The translations under genes and the position numbers were made by a program. Under the pieces are notes generated by a model that worked only from the letters and a program-made list of their open reading frames with translations, was not told where the DNA came from and did not search any database. Of a stretch of 40,896 nt of DNA, positions 1 to 8,678 are shown piece by piece; the first letter of the stretch is position 1; every line of letters begins with the position of its first letter. Source of the stretch: Acinetobacter rudis (lineage in GTDB: Bacteria > Pseudomonadota > Gammaproteobacteria > Pseudomonadales > Moraxellaceae); assembly GCF_031157835.1 (NCBI RefSeq), contig NZ_JAVIDR010000026.1, forward strand, positions 1 through 40,896, read 5' to 3'.

Positions 1-24
1 TTTATTTAACATCACCGCCGATGG

Positions 25-60
25 ATGTGCATTATAGGCTAATTTTTTTAGACTGCAAGG
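25..60 (-). promoter_or_regulatory. Strong sigma-70-like promoter reading out of the left edge
   Basis: On the minus strand a -35 box TTGCAG (complement of 53-58) is followed after 16 bases by a perfect -10 box TATAAT (complement of 31-36). A GC-rich stretch follows towards the left edge, which resembles a discriminator of a strongly expressed gene. The gene it drives lies outside the window, so its identity is unknown. The boxes are seen in the sequence; activity is inferred. Confidence 0.55.
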
Positions 61-110
61 GCTTTTTACAGGTTTTTATCACACTTGAATAAATAACAAA
101 CAAAAAGAGC

Positions 111-141
111 AAAAAAACTGTCTTTATGTTGAATAAACACA
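111..141 (-). terminator. Intrinsic terminator after the unknown gene at 142-1218
   Basis: Read on the minus strand, arms TGTgTTTAT and ATAAAgACA (one G-G mismatch) enclose a 5-base loop and are followed by G and seven T. It begins directly after the stop codon of the gene at 142-1218 and would end the rlmJ-pssA-unknown transcript. Confidence 0.55.
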
Positions 142-1218
142 CTATTTCTTTTTACACAATACAGAAGAATGTAATGAATTTAACTTTAATTTCTGTTCAG
201 GCTGGTCTATTTCCTGCCAATTGAGCGGCCTTAAGTCTATAAATTCACAATATCCTGCACTTCCTTCTTCATAATAATCGTCAATTTTAATTTGATATTG
301 AAAACTTCCTACAAATCCACGACCTAAACCCGCCTTATAATCCCCTCGACTTTGGGCACTGATCTCTATGCAATGTTTTCCTTGCTGTGCAAACCATTTA
401 AATTCACGCGGTAAATACATATAGTTTAAATATGGTGTTTGAACTTTAGGATATACTCGAAAAATTTTATATTCGACTCGATGATTAAAGCAGATGGTGT
501 TTTTTGAATTTTCTGCCCGTATATATATTCTTGAATGTAATACGTGATTATATTGATTACGAATGTGTACTAAGATTAATTGACGCCGATCTTTGAGCTG
601 AATAATTTGATATGTATAAAAATATAAAGCTAAAAAAGGAATATTCACTCCTCGTGCATATTCAAAGTTTCCCAAATGATCAATCTCAAACTTCTGTCCT
701 TTATAAATTAATTCACCTTTACACCGACAAAGCAAAGACCAATGTTGATACAACCCCAAACCATATTTAAGTTTTGCAAAGTGACTTACAACAGGCAAAG
801 TACAAATATTAAGTTCAACAGATAATTCAGAATTCTTACGAATCAATTCAAAGAATGGAAATTCACCTTTAAGCCGCTGTTCCTTGCCAAACTGGTAATC
901 ATTGTCTCGAAACAAACACTCTTGTTCCAAAGAATATTGTGCAGACTGTTCCAACATATGTGAACTAACACTATTTAATGTTGTAACAGTATCCAGTGTC
1001 TTTTTTTTATTTTGGCTTTGATTAAAGATAGGAATATTTGGCTGCCCATTTTGGGCCTTAAAATTATAATAATGCAGTGGTGCAGGTAGACCAGTAATCA
1101 CCAAAGATTGTTGAGTTATTTTAAACCACCGAGTAGGTGGTTGATATGCTAAATTCAATGCAAATTGAGCTTGTGTAGATCGGAGTTGCTTCCTTTGACT
1201 ATTTTTTGGCAACTTCAT
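142..1218 (-). CDS. Conserved protein of unknown function (DUF6670-like)
   Basis: A 358-residue protein without a signal peptide or clear membrane segment. I do not recognise a biochemical function. It resembles, from memory, a family annotated DUF6670 in Acinetobacter. Aromatic-rich beta-type stretches, for example GLYQHWSLLCRCKGE and GNFEYARGVNIPF near residues 155-195 and a C-terminal GSAGYCEFIDL, recall the lipocalin-like AttH/CrtC or DUF2804 fold, but this is only an impression. The start is ATG at 1218, eight bases after AAGGAG; a GTG one codon earlier is possible. It begins 31 bases after pssA on the same strand and probably shares its transcript, which might hint at a lipid-related role. 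Confidence 0.7.
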   Translation of the reverse strand: MKLPKNSQRKQLRSTQAQFALNLAYQPPTRWFKITQQSLVITGLPAPLHYYNFKAQNGQPNIPIFNQSQNKKKTLDTVTTLNSVSSHMLEQSAQYSLEQECLFRDNDYQFGKEQRLKGEFPFFELIRKNSELSVELNICTLPVVSHFAKLKYGLGLYQHWSLLCRCKGELIYKGQKFEIDHLGNFEYARGVNIPFLALYFYTYQIIQLKDRRQLILVHIRNQYNHVLHSRIYIRAENSKNTICFNHRVEYKIFRVYPKVQTPYLNYMYLPREFKWFAQQGKHCIEISAQSRGDYKAGLGRGFVGSFQYQIKIDDYYEEGSAGYCEFIDLRPLNWQEIDQPEQKLKLNSLHSSVLCKKK

Positions 1219-1249
1219 CACAAGCTCTCCTTACATCATATATTGCATA

Positions 1250-2074
1250 CTACTCAGTTTGATTACGAGCCAAATAGGTGGTTATAAAACCAGACAATAC
1301 ATACAAAAGTGATACTACGAGTATCCCTAAAGGGATGTCATACATCACAATACCAAAGACTAAAATAACTGGCAACATCACAGCAAATGGTACACGCTTC
1401 CGATCAACTTGCTTAAACGAATAATATTTCATATTCGATACCATTAATAAGCCAACAATAACCATAAATGCTGCATAAACAAATTTCATCATTTGTAAAC
1501 TAGGGTCCAAGATCATTGAATAATCTCGACTTACCCAAATTAATGAAATAACAATAATGGCTGCAAGTGGACTCGCAATCCCAATAAAGTAACGTTTATC
1601 AACCACCCCAATTTGTACATTAAAGCGAGCTAAACGAAATGCAGCACAAGCGGTATATACAAAACAGCAGGCCAAACCAATACGCCCTAAGCTATGTAAT
1701 CCCCAGCTATACATGAGTATTGCTGGCGCTACACCAAAAGCGAGTAAATCAGAAAGAGAATCATATTGCTCACCAAATGCACTCTGGGCACCAATCGCAC
1801 GTGCAACACGACCATCTAAACCATCTAGCAATGCCGCAAGAAAGATTGCATAAATTGCATGTAGATAATCATGATTCATACTCGCAATAATCGAATAAAA
1901 ACCCGAAAGTAAAGCAGCAGTAGTGATTAGGTTTGGCCATAAATATATTCCACGGCGCTTTACCTTATGCCCTTCATGCGTATGTTCTTCCTCTTCAACT
2001 TCAAACGTGATCACATCAAAAGAACGATCATCATGTTTGGAATCTTCTGTTTTCTGCTGTTGAGTACTTGTCAT
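1250..2074 (-). CDS. pssA: CDP-diacylglycerol--serine O-phosphatidyltransferase
   Basis: This inner-membrane enzyme makes phosphatidylserine from CDP-diacylglycerol and serine, the committed step to phosphatidylethanolamine. The CDP-alcohol phosphatidyltransferase signature DG-x2-AR-x8-G-x3-D-x3-D is intact (DGLDGRVAR, then G, D and D in GEQYDSLSD), around residues 85-108 of 274. Several hydrophobic segments follow, and the N terminus has an acidic, His-containing stretch of about 40 residues before the first membrane segment. The start is ATG at 2074 with CAGGAAAA upstream; an in-frame TTG six codons earlier lacks a better ribosome site. It lies between rlmJ (60 bases upstream) and an unknown gene (31 bases downstream), all minus strand, with no terminator between them. 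Confidence 0.93.
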   Translation of the reverse strand: MTSTQQQKTEDSKHDDRSFDVITFEVEEEEHTHEGHKVKRRGIYLWPNLITTAALLSGFYSIIASMNHDYLHAIYAIFLAALLDGLDGRVARAIGAQSAFGEQYDSLSDLLAFGVAPAILMYSWGLHSLGRIGLACCFVYTACAAFRLARFNVQIGVVDKRYFIGIASPLAAIIVISLIWVSRDYSMILDPSLQMMKFVYAAFMVIVGLLMVSNMKYYSFKQVDRKRVPFAVMLPVILVFGIVMYDIPLGILVVSLLYVLSGFITTYLARNQTE

Positions 2075-2134
2075 TATATTTTCCTGATTCAACTTTCTGA
2101 TGTTTTAGCTTTGCTCTAATTTATAACAATACGC

Positions 2135-2992
2135 TTATTCACCAACCAACCAACGCACTGCAGCATGCCCACCATTTTCATTCATACGTAAATGAGGGAA
2201 TAACCATTGTAATGCTTCATCTGCTTGATTCGAAAATTGCCAAGGTGGATTAATCACCAACAAACCACAACCATTTAATCCAACTGGTGTGTCATCTGGC
2301 CATACACAAATTTCACAAATAAGTTGACGACGTATGCCTGTTTTTATCATTTTCTTTTCAAAACGTTCAATCATTGCGCGATCTTTGATTGGATACCATA
2401 ATGCAATTACGCCAGTTGGCCATTTTTTATGTGCCAATTGTAGTAACTCAACCAATTGTGGGAAATCTTTTCGCTCAATTTCGTAAGGTGGATCGATCAT
2501 CACCAAACCGCGCTTTTCTTTTGGAGGAATAACACCCAAAAGCCCCTCATAAGCATCACGCTCATGTAGACCAGCACGCTTATCACGGATATTAAAATAA
2601 AGCTGTTGAAACACATCTCTCTGCATTTCAAAAATAGTTGCTTTATCCATTTCGCGCATGCCTTCCAAAGCAATCCATGGTGAACCTGGATAAGCTCCTT
2701 TTCCTGCCCCAGCACGCATATCTTCAACAATTTTAAGGTATTGTTTCACCCCTTCTGGTGCATTACGTTTAATTGAATCATCCAATTTAACTAAACGATG
2801 AATACCATTTAGAAACTCACCAGATTTTTGCGCTTCAGAAGTCGACAAATCATATTTACCCGCACCGCCATGCGTATCAATATAACGATAAGGTTTATCT
2901 TTGGCATTCAAACGTGTCAATAACTGCAATAAAAGTACATGCTTCATGACATCAGCAAAATTGCCTGCATGGAAATGGTGACGGTAATTCAT
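2135..2992 (-). CDS. rlmJ: 23S rRNA (adenine(2030)-N6)-methyltransferase RlmJ
   Basis: RlmJ methylates N6 of A2030 (E. coli numbering) in 23S rRNA using S-adenosylmethionine. The protein starts MNYRHHFHAGNFADVMKH, the hallmark of the family, and carries the amino-methyltransferase motif DPPY (in MIDPPYE) in its second half. Length is 285 residues, close to E. coli RlmJ. The open frame extends 22 codons further upstream, but the ATG at 2992 matches the family N terminus and has CAGGAAGA at good spacing. It is divergent from the oxygenase at 3107, and the 114 bases between should hold both promoters. Confidence 0.93.
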   Translation of the reverse strand: MNYRHHFHAGNFADVMKHVLLLQLLTRLNAKDKPYRYIDTHGGAGKYDLSTSEAQKSGEFLNGIHRLVKLDDSIKRNAPEGVKQYLKIVEDMRAGAGKGAYPGSPWIALEGMREMDKATIFEMQRDVFQQLYFNIRDKRAGLHERDAYEGLLGVIPPKEKRGLVMIDPPYEIERKDFPQLVELLQLAHKKWPTGVIALWYPIKDRAMIERFEKKMIKTGIRRQLICEICVWPDDTPVGLNGCGLLVINPPWQFSNQADEALQWLFPHLRMNENGGHAAVRWLVGE

Positions 2993-3106
2993 GTATGTAT
3001 TCTTCCTGTATTCAGCGTGCATTTTAACACGAAAAAAGATTTCTTCACTGTCCTTCAATGTTCTAAAATATTGTCTCTATTTATTTTATTGAACTTACGA
3101 GGTTCT

Positions 3107-3712
3107 ATGGAAGCGATGCTTCTCCCAAAAACATGGAAAATTGATCATATCTTAGACCAATTGGCACACTCTGGTTTTGCAATTATTGATCAAGCCTATG
3201 ACCACGAATACCAACAACAACTCATTTTGGAGTGTACAGAAAACCTCGATCAATTCCGTAAAGCAGCCATACAAAATGGCATCGTATCAAACATTCGTAG
3301 TGACCACATTCTTTGGATCAACCAAGACCAATTCCAAATTGCACAACAACATATTCAAGCTTTAGAACAACTTTCACAACAATTCAATCAACACTTTTTC
3401 TTAGGTATACAGCACGTCGAAGCACATTTTGCTTGTTATAATAGCGGCGAATTTTACGCACTACATCGAGACAATCCACAACAAAAAAATGATCGTATGA
3501 TTTCTTGTGTGTACTATTTACACGAGACTTGGCAAGATGATTGGGGGGGCCAATTACATCTACAAGACAGACAGGGAAATTGGCATATTATTCAACCAAC
3601 AGCCAATCGTATTGCAATATTCCAAAGTGACCTGCTTCATGAAGTCAAACCTGCAAAGCAACAACGCCTTTCCATTACTGCGTGGCTACGTAGTGGTTCT
3701 AATGTGATCTAA
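3107..3712 (+). CDS. 2OG-Fe(II) oxygenase family protein
   Basis: A 201-residue protein of the 2-oxoglutarate/Fe(II)-dependent dioxygenase (prolyl 4-hydroxylase-like) superfamily. The metal facial triad is visible as H120-R-D122 (in ALHRDN) and H178 (in LLHEV), with R187 positioned to bind 2-oxoglutarate. The tract between them, including YYLHETW and WGGQL, is typical of the double-stranded beta-helix. The substrate is unknown; related small bacterial proteins are often annotated SM-20-like hydroxylases. The start is ATG at 3107 after ACGAGG; ATG at 3116 is the alternative. The frame is open much further upstream but that part overlaps rlmJ antisense. A run of seven G (3543-3549) lies between the HxD motif and the distal His. 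Confidence 0.85.
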   Translation: MEAMLLPKTWKIDHILDQLAHSGFAIIDQAYDHEYQQQLILECTENLDQFRKAAIQNGIVSNIRSDHILWINQDQFQIAQQHIQALEQLSQQFNQHFFLGIQHVEAHFACYNSGEFYALHRDNPQQKNDRMISCVYYLHETWQDDWGGQLHLQDRQGNWHIIQPTANRIAIFQSDLLHEVKPAKQQRLSITAWLRSGSNVI

Positions 3713-3811
3713 ACTGGATTTCATCAACAGTTAATTTTTCATATCACAACATATTTATTCTTGTTTATGCCACACTAAACAAATACTTCGCTCATTTAAG
3801 GAATATATTTA

Positions 3812-4339
3812 ATGGCTGAAGACACTCGACTGATTGTTTCTCGTATTGGTGAAACTGATCAGCTTTTTCTACAGGAAAATACCCCTGAACTTGCATTAGA
3901 ACGGGCAAATTTACGCTTGCAATTAGTGCACGCAAGCCACTCACGTGCTGAACAAATTCATTTTTTACAAGAAGCAATTGTGCTTCTTGAGCAAGCGCGT
4001 GTTGAATTTGAACAAATGCCATTAACACTCTATCTTGATCTCTCCATTCAACTGGCAAAAACATATTTAAAATATTTTGAGATAAGTCAAGAACAACGCT
4101 TCGCTCTCATAACACAGCAAATATTAAAACCGCTTACTGTTTATGAAAACGCCGAAATTTACTTCTTATTGGCATATGCTTCAATAGCGAAAAATGAACC
4201 AGCAATGACACGACATTGGTTAAACAAATATGCCAAGTCCATTCACTTCGACCCAATCTTAATTAAACAACATCCAGCTTTTCAGGATTTACAGCAACAT
4301 AATTGGTTCAATATTTTGATCAAAACTCACTTGAACTAG
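3812..4339 (+). CDS. Small helical (TPR-like) protein of unknown function
   Basis: A 175-residue soluble protein without a signal peptide. I do not recognise the family. It is rich in Leu, Ala, Gln and Glu, and its predicted helices (for example HFLQEAIVLLEQARVEFEQ around residues 50-68, and the hairpin EIYFLLAYASIAKNEPAM around residues 113-130) look like tetratricopeptide-type pairs. The start is ATG at 3812 with TAAGGAA upstream. It sits 100 bases after the oxygenase on the same strand, so co-transcription is possible, and ends before a bidirectional terminator shared with mdh. Confidence 0.65.
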   Translation: MAEDTRLIVSRIGETDQLFLQENTPELALERANLRLQLVHASHSRAEQIHFLQEAIVLLEQARVEFEQMPLTLYLDLSIQLAKTYLKYFEISQEQRFALITQQILKPLTVYENAEIYFLLAYASIAKNEPAMTRHWLNKYAKSIHFDPILIKQHPAFQDLQQHNWFNILIKTHLN

Positions 4340-4395
4340 CGAACCACCTTAAAGTTGCAGTCCACCTCCATCCCTCAACTACAGAAAAGTCAGAT

Positions 4396-4428
4396 AAAAA
4401 AAAGCATCCTTAACGGATGCTTTTTTAT
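4396..4428. terminator. Bidirectional terminator between the 3812 gene and mdh
   Basis: Arms GCATCC (4404-4409) and GGATGC (4415-4420) enclose a five-base loop. They are flanked by an A run on the left and a T run on the right, so the element can stop transcription from both convergent genes. Confidence 0.85.
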
Positions 4429-4447
4429 CAACTAATTAACACATTGC

Positions 4448-5434
4448 TTAGTTAAACAAATGTGCAATTGCAGAACGTTCTTCTTCTAATTCTTGAAGAG
4501 TTTTGTCCATGCACTTACGGCTGAATTCATCAATTTCTAGACCTTCAACGCGTGTATATTGACCGTTTTCACAAGTCACTGGAACACCGTACATTACGCC
4601 TTCAGGAATACCATAAGAACCATCAGAAGGAATACCCATAGTTACCCATTCGCCGTTTGTGCCAAGCGCCCAATCGTGCATATGATCAATTGCAGCGTTT
4701 GCAGCAGAAGCAGCAGAAGATAGACCACGTGCTTCAATAATTGCAGCACCACGTTTACCAACAGTTGGAAGGAATACATTTTCGTTCCAATCTTGGTCAT
4801 TGATCATATCTTTAACGTTTTCGCCGTTAATTGTAGCAAAACGATAGTCTGCATACATTGTAGGAGAGTGGTTACCCCAAACAACCAAGTTTTTGATATC
4901 TTTAACTGCTTTACCAGTTTTAGCTGCAATTTGGCTCAACGCACGGTTGTGGTCCAAACGAAGCATTGCAGTGAATTGACCTGGGTTTAAATCAGGAGCA
5001 GATTTCATAGCGATATAAGCATTTGTATTTGCTGGGTTACCAACAACAAGTACTTTTACGTCACGGCTAGCGTGATCATTGATTGCTTTACCTTGAACAG
5101 TAAAGATTTTTGCATTTTCTTGAAGAAGGTCAGCACGTTCCATACCAGGACCGCGTGGACGAGCACCTACAAGTAAGCAGTAATCAGCATCTTTAAATGC
5201 AACATTCGGATCGTCAGTACCAACCATACCTGCTAACAATGGGAATGCACAATCTTCAAGCTCCATCATAACGCCTTTAAGCGCTTGTTGAGCTTTCTCA
5301 ACTGGGATTTCAAGCATTTGCAAAATAACTGGTTGATCTTTACCTAACATCTCACCGCTAGCAATACGGAATAACAAGCTATAACCAATTTGACCTGCAG
5401 CGCCAGTAACGGCAACACGAACGGGTTGCTTCAT
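4448..5434 (-). CDS. mdh: Malate dehydrogenase
   Basis: Cytosolic NAD-dependent enzyme that interconverts malate and oxaloacetate in the TCA cycle. The 328-residue length and the sequence are of the long MDH type (as in Burkholderia and Thermus) rather than the shorter E. coli type. The nucleotide-binding glycine motif is GAAGQIG (residues 11-17), substrate-binding arginines lie in [10 protein letters not shown] (91-100) and LDHNR (160-164), and the catalytic pair is D161 and H189 (in WGNHS). The start is ATG at 5434 after a GGAGATGATGAT stretch. It is transcribed alone, with a terminator on its 3' side. Confidence 0.96.
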   Translation of the reverse strand: MKQPVRVAVTGAAGQIGYSLLFRIASGEMLGKDQPVILQMLEIPVEKAQQALKGVMMELEDCAFPLLAGMVGTDDPNVAFKDADYCLLVGARPRGPGMERADLLQENAKIFTVQGKAINDHASRDVKVLVVGNPANTNAYIAMKSAPDLNPGQFTAMLRLDHNRALSQIAAKTGKAVKDIKNLVVWGNHSPTMYADYRFATINGENVKDMINDQDWNENVFLPTVGKRGAAIIEARGLSSAASAANAAIDHMHDWALGTNGEWVTMGIPSDGSYGIPEGVMYGVPVTCENGQYTRVEGLEIDEFSRKCMDKTLQELEEERSAIAHLFN

Positions 5435-5754
5435 ATCATCATCTCCAATTGAGGATCGCTAATGTGATTAAGCAGATATCTACTTAACCGAATTATCATA
5501 AACGGCCATTATTGTACTCCAATCCAATTGCAGTTGCATAAAAAACCTTGGATATTCAACAAAAGTCTGATAGAAAAAATGAATGAGCTGACGTTATTAG
5601 GCCTTAAAGCCAATGAAAAAAACAACAATATTAAACACTAAAATAAATAACATCTGAAATGCAAAGCAAAAACTAAATACAGACTTTCATCAGTAAGGTA
5701 TTGAACAATAGGCTTAAAAATTTATAAATTAAAATCTTAATATCACTTATAAAA
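5435..5754. other. 320-base intergenic region upstream of mdh
   Basis: No plausible gene is seen. It must hold the mdh promoter on the minus strand. A weak candidate is a TACAAT -10 box with an ATGCAA -35 box 17 bases upstream, near 5507-5540, but the match is modest. The AT-rich half next to 5755 shows no clear terminator for the RNase T2-like gene. Confidence 0.4.
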
Positions 5755-6420
5755 TTAATAACTTGATTTTATTAAGATCTCATTTGGACAACTTGTCACC
5801 ACACGACTAGAACATTGCTTGTAAGTACCATTCACATGATAACAAACCTTTACCTCTGTCAAGACAGCCGGTTCTTGTCTATTTTGACAGCTAAAACGAA
5901 TACCCTGACTCGGTAGACTTGGATTCAACCTTAAAAACTGTGCTCGCAACTTTGCTTTATCTATAACTTTATTTTCATAACCAGTGAGATCACTTGGGAC
6001 TTTTAGTTTTTCAGCATAACTAATTACTGTTCTAAAATACTGACTTGCGTTCATTGGAACACAGCCCCCAACCTCTCGCCACAATTGACTACGCCCCTGT
6101 TCATCAGGCATCACCTTCGCAATTACTTTGGTTTGAATTGGAGATAAACTAGCTGAACTAGAAGTGCGACAGTCTGTACCTGGTCGCACCTCAGGAAGTA
6201 ATCCAGCAATTGTTAAGGAGTAGCCTTCCATACACTTACGCTGCTTGGCACTACGCTGATCCATTGAGCAAACAGCAGGCGTCATTTGAATCTGCATTAC
6301 ATAACCTTGCAACTGCGTTTCTGCAGCAAATGCTATCCCTCCTATCATCCATAGAATGAATAGGCTAAAAACTTTGAGTTGCCAATATGGGCTAAACTTC
6401 TTAATAATTAAATTGCTCAT
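5755..6420 (-). CDS. RNase T2-fold protein lacking the catalytic histidines
   Basis: A 221-residue exported protein: basic N terminus, hydrophobic segment and probable signal-peptidase site after ...GGIAFA (about residue 32). The alignment I recall with E. coli RNase I is clear along the chain: LTVHGLWP corresponds to LTIAGLLP (69-76), the KLSEVMP region to KVIAKVMP (98-105), and LTCQ...LTEIQI to FSCQ...LTEVKV. However, the first active-site His (HGLWP) is Ala, and the second motif (normally EYxKHGxC) is reduced to REVGGC (115-120) with no His or Lys. Seven or more Cys suggest disulfides in the periplasm. RNase activity is therefore unlikely; a binding or structural role is an inference. Start uncertain: ATG 6420 or GTG 6435. 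It follows slt by 22 bases. Confidence 0.75.
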   Translation of the reverse strand: MSNLIIKKFSPYWQLKVFSLFILWMIGGIAFAAETQLQGYVMQIQMTPAVCSMDQRSAKQRKCMEGYSLTIAGLLPEVRPGTDCRTSSSASLSPIQTKVIAKVMPDEQGRSQLWREVGGCVPMNASQYFRTVISYAEKLKVPSDLTGYENKVIDKAKLRAQFLRLNPSLPSQGIRFSCQNRQEPAVLTEVKVCYHVNGTYKQCSSRVVTSCPNEILIKSSY

Positions 6421-6442
6421 CGACCGCAATAACACACCTAGT

Positions 6443-8395
6443 TTACGGAGTACGTGTTGGAATAACCGGCATACGACTTTCGATCACTTGTGGCCCTTGG
6501 TTGAGCAAAATGCCATAGTGCACCGCATTGGTCATCACATTTTTTACATAATCCCGCGTTTCAGCTAAAGGAATAGATTCAACATATTGATCCGCAGTCA
6601 ACGGTTGTTGATCTGGCTGCCAACGCTTAGCACGATTAGGGCCAGCGTTATACCCTGCTGTAGCCAATACGGGATTCGCACTTAACTGCGAATGAATCAT
6701 TGATAAATAATAAGTACCATAGCGAATATTTGTATTAGGATCAGAAGAAACCGCAGAGTTATAGCTCTCCCCCATTTTCGCAGCAACATGTTTTGCTGTT
6801 GCAGGCATAATTTGCATTAAACCACCAGCTCCCACATGAGAACGAGCATTGGTCACAAATCGACTTTCTTGACGCATTAAACCATAAGCCCAAGATGGAT
6901 CGATTCCCACTCTTTGACTATAACTCACCACTGTTGCCTGATGAGGGGTCGCATAACGATATTCATAATTATGCGTTTTTGCAGTACGATCTGCTGCATA
7001 AATTGCACGATCATACCATCCCATATCAGTTGCACGTTTTGCTGCAGCAAGCAATAAACCATCATCCTGTTTTAAATAAGCTTGACGAACTGCCCAGTTC
7101 CATTCCCGATTAACATAATTTGCTGGCGCATTAATATTACGCAAAGTAAAGGCACGACGGAAATGAATATCTTGACTTAAGCGTTGCATATCACTACTTG
7201 AAGGCTGTGCAGCAGGAGACTTAGCATTATAACGTTGCCCCAAGTGATCCTTCGCTAATAGGTTATGATAATCATCACCAGCATTAGCCAGTCTACTGTA
7301 GATTTCTTGTGCAGTTTTCTTAGCATTACGGTCATCACGTTGTTCTGTAGCACGAGCCAACCAATACTGCCAACGATCACTTTGTTTCTGGTTAATACTC
7401 ATACTATCAACCGCACGGATTACACTTTCCCAGCGACCAAAACGTACAGCCTGACGAGCATAAACCTCTGCTTCTTCATCAGTAAATGGCACACCATAAC
7501 TGCGATCAAAAGCATCAAGTACTGCAAGATTAAAATTGTTCTTCATTACTGTCGTACCGCCAACATAAGCTACAGTACGATATAAATATTTTTGCACATC
7601 AGTCGGAACATCTTGGGTGAGACGAGGCAATGATTGCAAAGCAGTGTTTAAATCACTATCCGCTGCACGTCCAAGCGCAAAAACCAAATAAGCATAATCT
7701 GTCATATTTGATTTAGGTGCAGTCCATAAATAACCGACAGGATTTGCCTGAATCTGATTTAGTTGTGCTAAAGATAAATTACTATTTAGCGTTTGAGCCG
7801 TAGCCATTGCTGGTCCAGATTGACCTGCACGTAACTGTGCATATAGGCGCTGTTCACGATCTTCCTTGGTCATTAATGGACTAGATAGCATCATTCGCCC
7901 TAACCCATTACATGACTCTGGCTGACTATTTGTTGCTAACCAAACATCTTTATATTCAGCATAAACGAGGCTATCGCCAGTACGAGCACGCACTTGAGCA
8001 ACAGCACAGCTCTCCGCTTGATCTGGATTTGAAACATAATTAATGACAGGTTTTGCTGTCGCAAAATCAGCTTGTTTCACTTTTTCTTCAACATAGTCTG
8101 CTGCTAATTTCTCAGCCATAGCAGATTGAGGATAGCGCTGAGCATAACTAATAATGCTACTCGCAGGCTGAAAACCAAGATTGGTGTTAAGTGACCAATA
8201 CTCTGGATAATAGCCCAATACATCATCTTGCATAGATACGCGATATTGCTCTAAAAGTGTTGTATTTCCAGAGCTTGCAGCACGAAGTGCATCATTAAAT
8301 TGAGACTCATCGGCGTGTGTACACTGCACACCCAATAGGGCAAGACAACTGAACAGACAGGTTTTCATTGTTTTAATGTTTTGTAGTGTATACAC
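6443..8395 (-). CDS. slt: Soluble lytic murein transglycosylase
   Basis: Periplasmic enzyme that cleaves peptidoglycan between MurNAc and GlcNAc with formation of 1,6-anhydro-MurNAc, in cell-wall turnover. The long helical superhelix domain is followed by the C-terminal SLT domain with catalytic Glu in MRQESRF, then GLMQIMP, and the later motifs NIRYGTYYL and AGYNAGP. A signal peptide is present (MKTCLFSCLALLGVQCTHA, then DESQ). The start is uncertain: GTG at 8395 has AGGA at ideal spacing, giving 650 residues; ATG at 8368 gives a more compact signal peptide (641 residues) but lacks a visible ribosome site. The RNase T2-like gene follows closely. It is divergent from miaB. Confidence 0.93.
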   Translation of the reverse strand: MYTLQNIKTMKTCLFSCLALLGVQCTHADESQFNDALRAASSGNTTLLEQYRVSMQDDVLGYYPEYWSLNTNLGFQPASSIISYAQRYPQSAMAEKLAADYVEEKVKQADFATAKPVINYVSNPDQAESCAVAQVRARTGDSLVYAEYKDVWLATNSQPESCNGLGRMMLSSPLMTKEDREQRLYAQLRAGQSGPAMATAQTLNSNLSLAQLNQIQANPVGYLWTAPKSNMTDYAYLVFALGRAADSDLNTALQSLPRLTQDVPTDVQKYLYRTVAYVGGTTVMKNNFNLAVLDAFDRSYGVPFTDEEAEVYARQAVRFGRWESVIRAVDSMSINQKQSDRWQYWLARATEQRDDRNAKKTAQEIYSRLANAGDDYHNLLAKDHLGQRYNAKSPAAQPSSSDMQRLSQDIHFRRAFTLRNINAPANYVNREWNWAVRQAYLKQDDGLLLAAAKRATDMGWYDRAIYAADRTAKTHNYEYRYATPHQATVVSYSQRVGIDPSWAYGLMRQESRFVTNARSHVGAGGLMQIMPATAKHVAAKMGESYNSAVSSDPNTNIRYGTYYLSMIHSQLSANPVLATAGYNAGPNRAKRWQPDQQPLTADQYVESIPLAETRDYVKNVMTNAVHYGILLNQGPQVIESRMPVIPTRTP

Positions 8396-8678
8396 AATAT
8401 TGTTTCCTATCTGCATGACTTACCTTTTAAATAACTGCAACACTGTAGCAAAACACATAGTTTAAGTATTCCTAACTCTAGCTACTGTTCTGTTGTGTAA
8501 CCTTATGATTCAAGAGCATTAATAATATCTTTTTTTACTTCACATTCAACAGCCTTATCGACACATTTAATTCTTCGCTCTTTGCTCATAAATACGGTAA
8601 AATGCTCCGTTTTTTACTATGTGTCTAGCCAGTTTATCGCCAGACCCAACCTAATGCTGACCTTTTAAAGGAGCCGAC

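Noticed and set aside
2939..3106. N-terminal extension of the oxygenase reading frame
   Set aside because: The part overlaps the 5' end of rlmJ on the other strand, lacks a ribosome site and carries no oxygenase sequence; ATG at 3107 has one.
7265..7585. 106-codon plus-strand frame within slt
   Set aside because: It is antisense to the conserved slt frame, has low-complexity Thr/Ile/Ser composition and no ribosome site.
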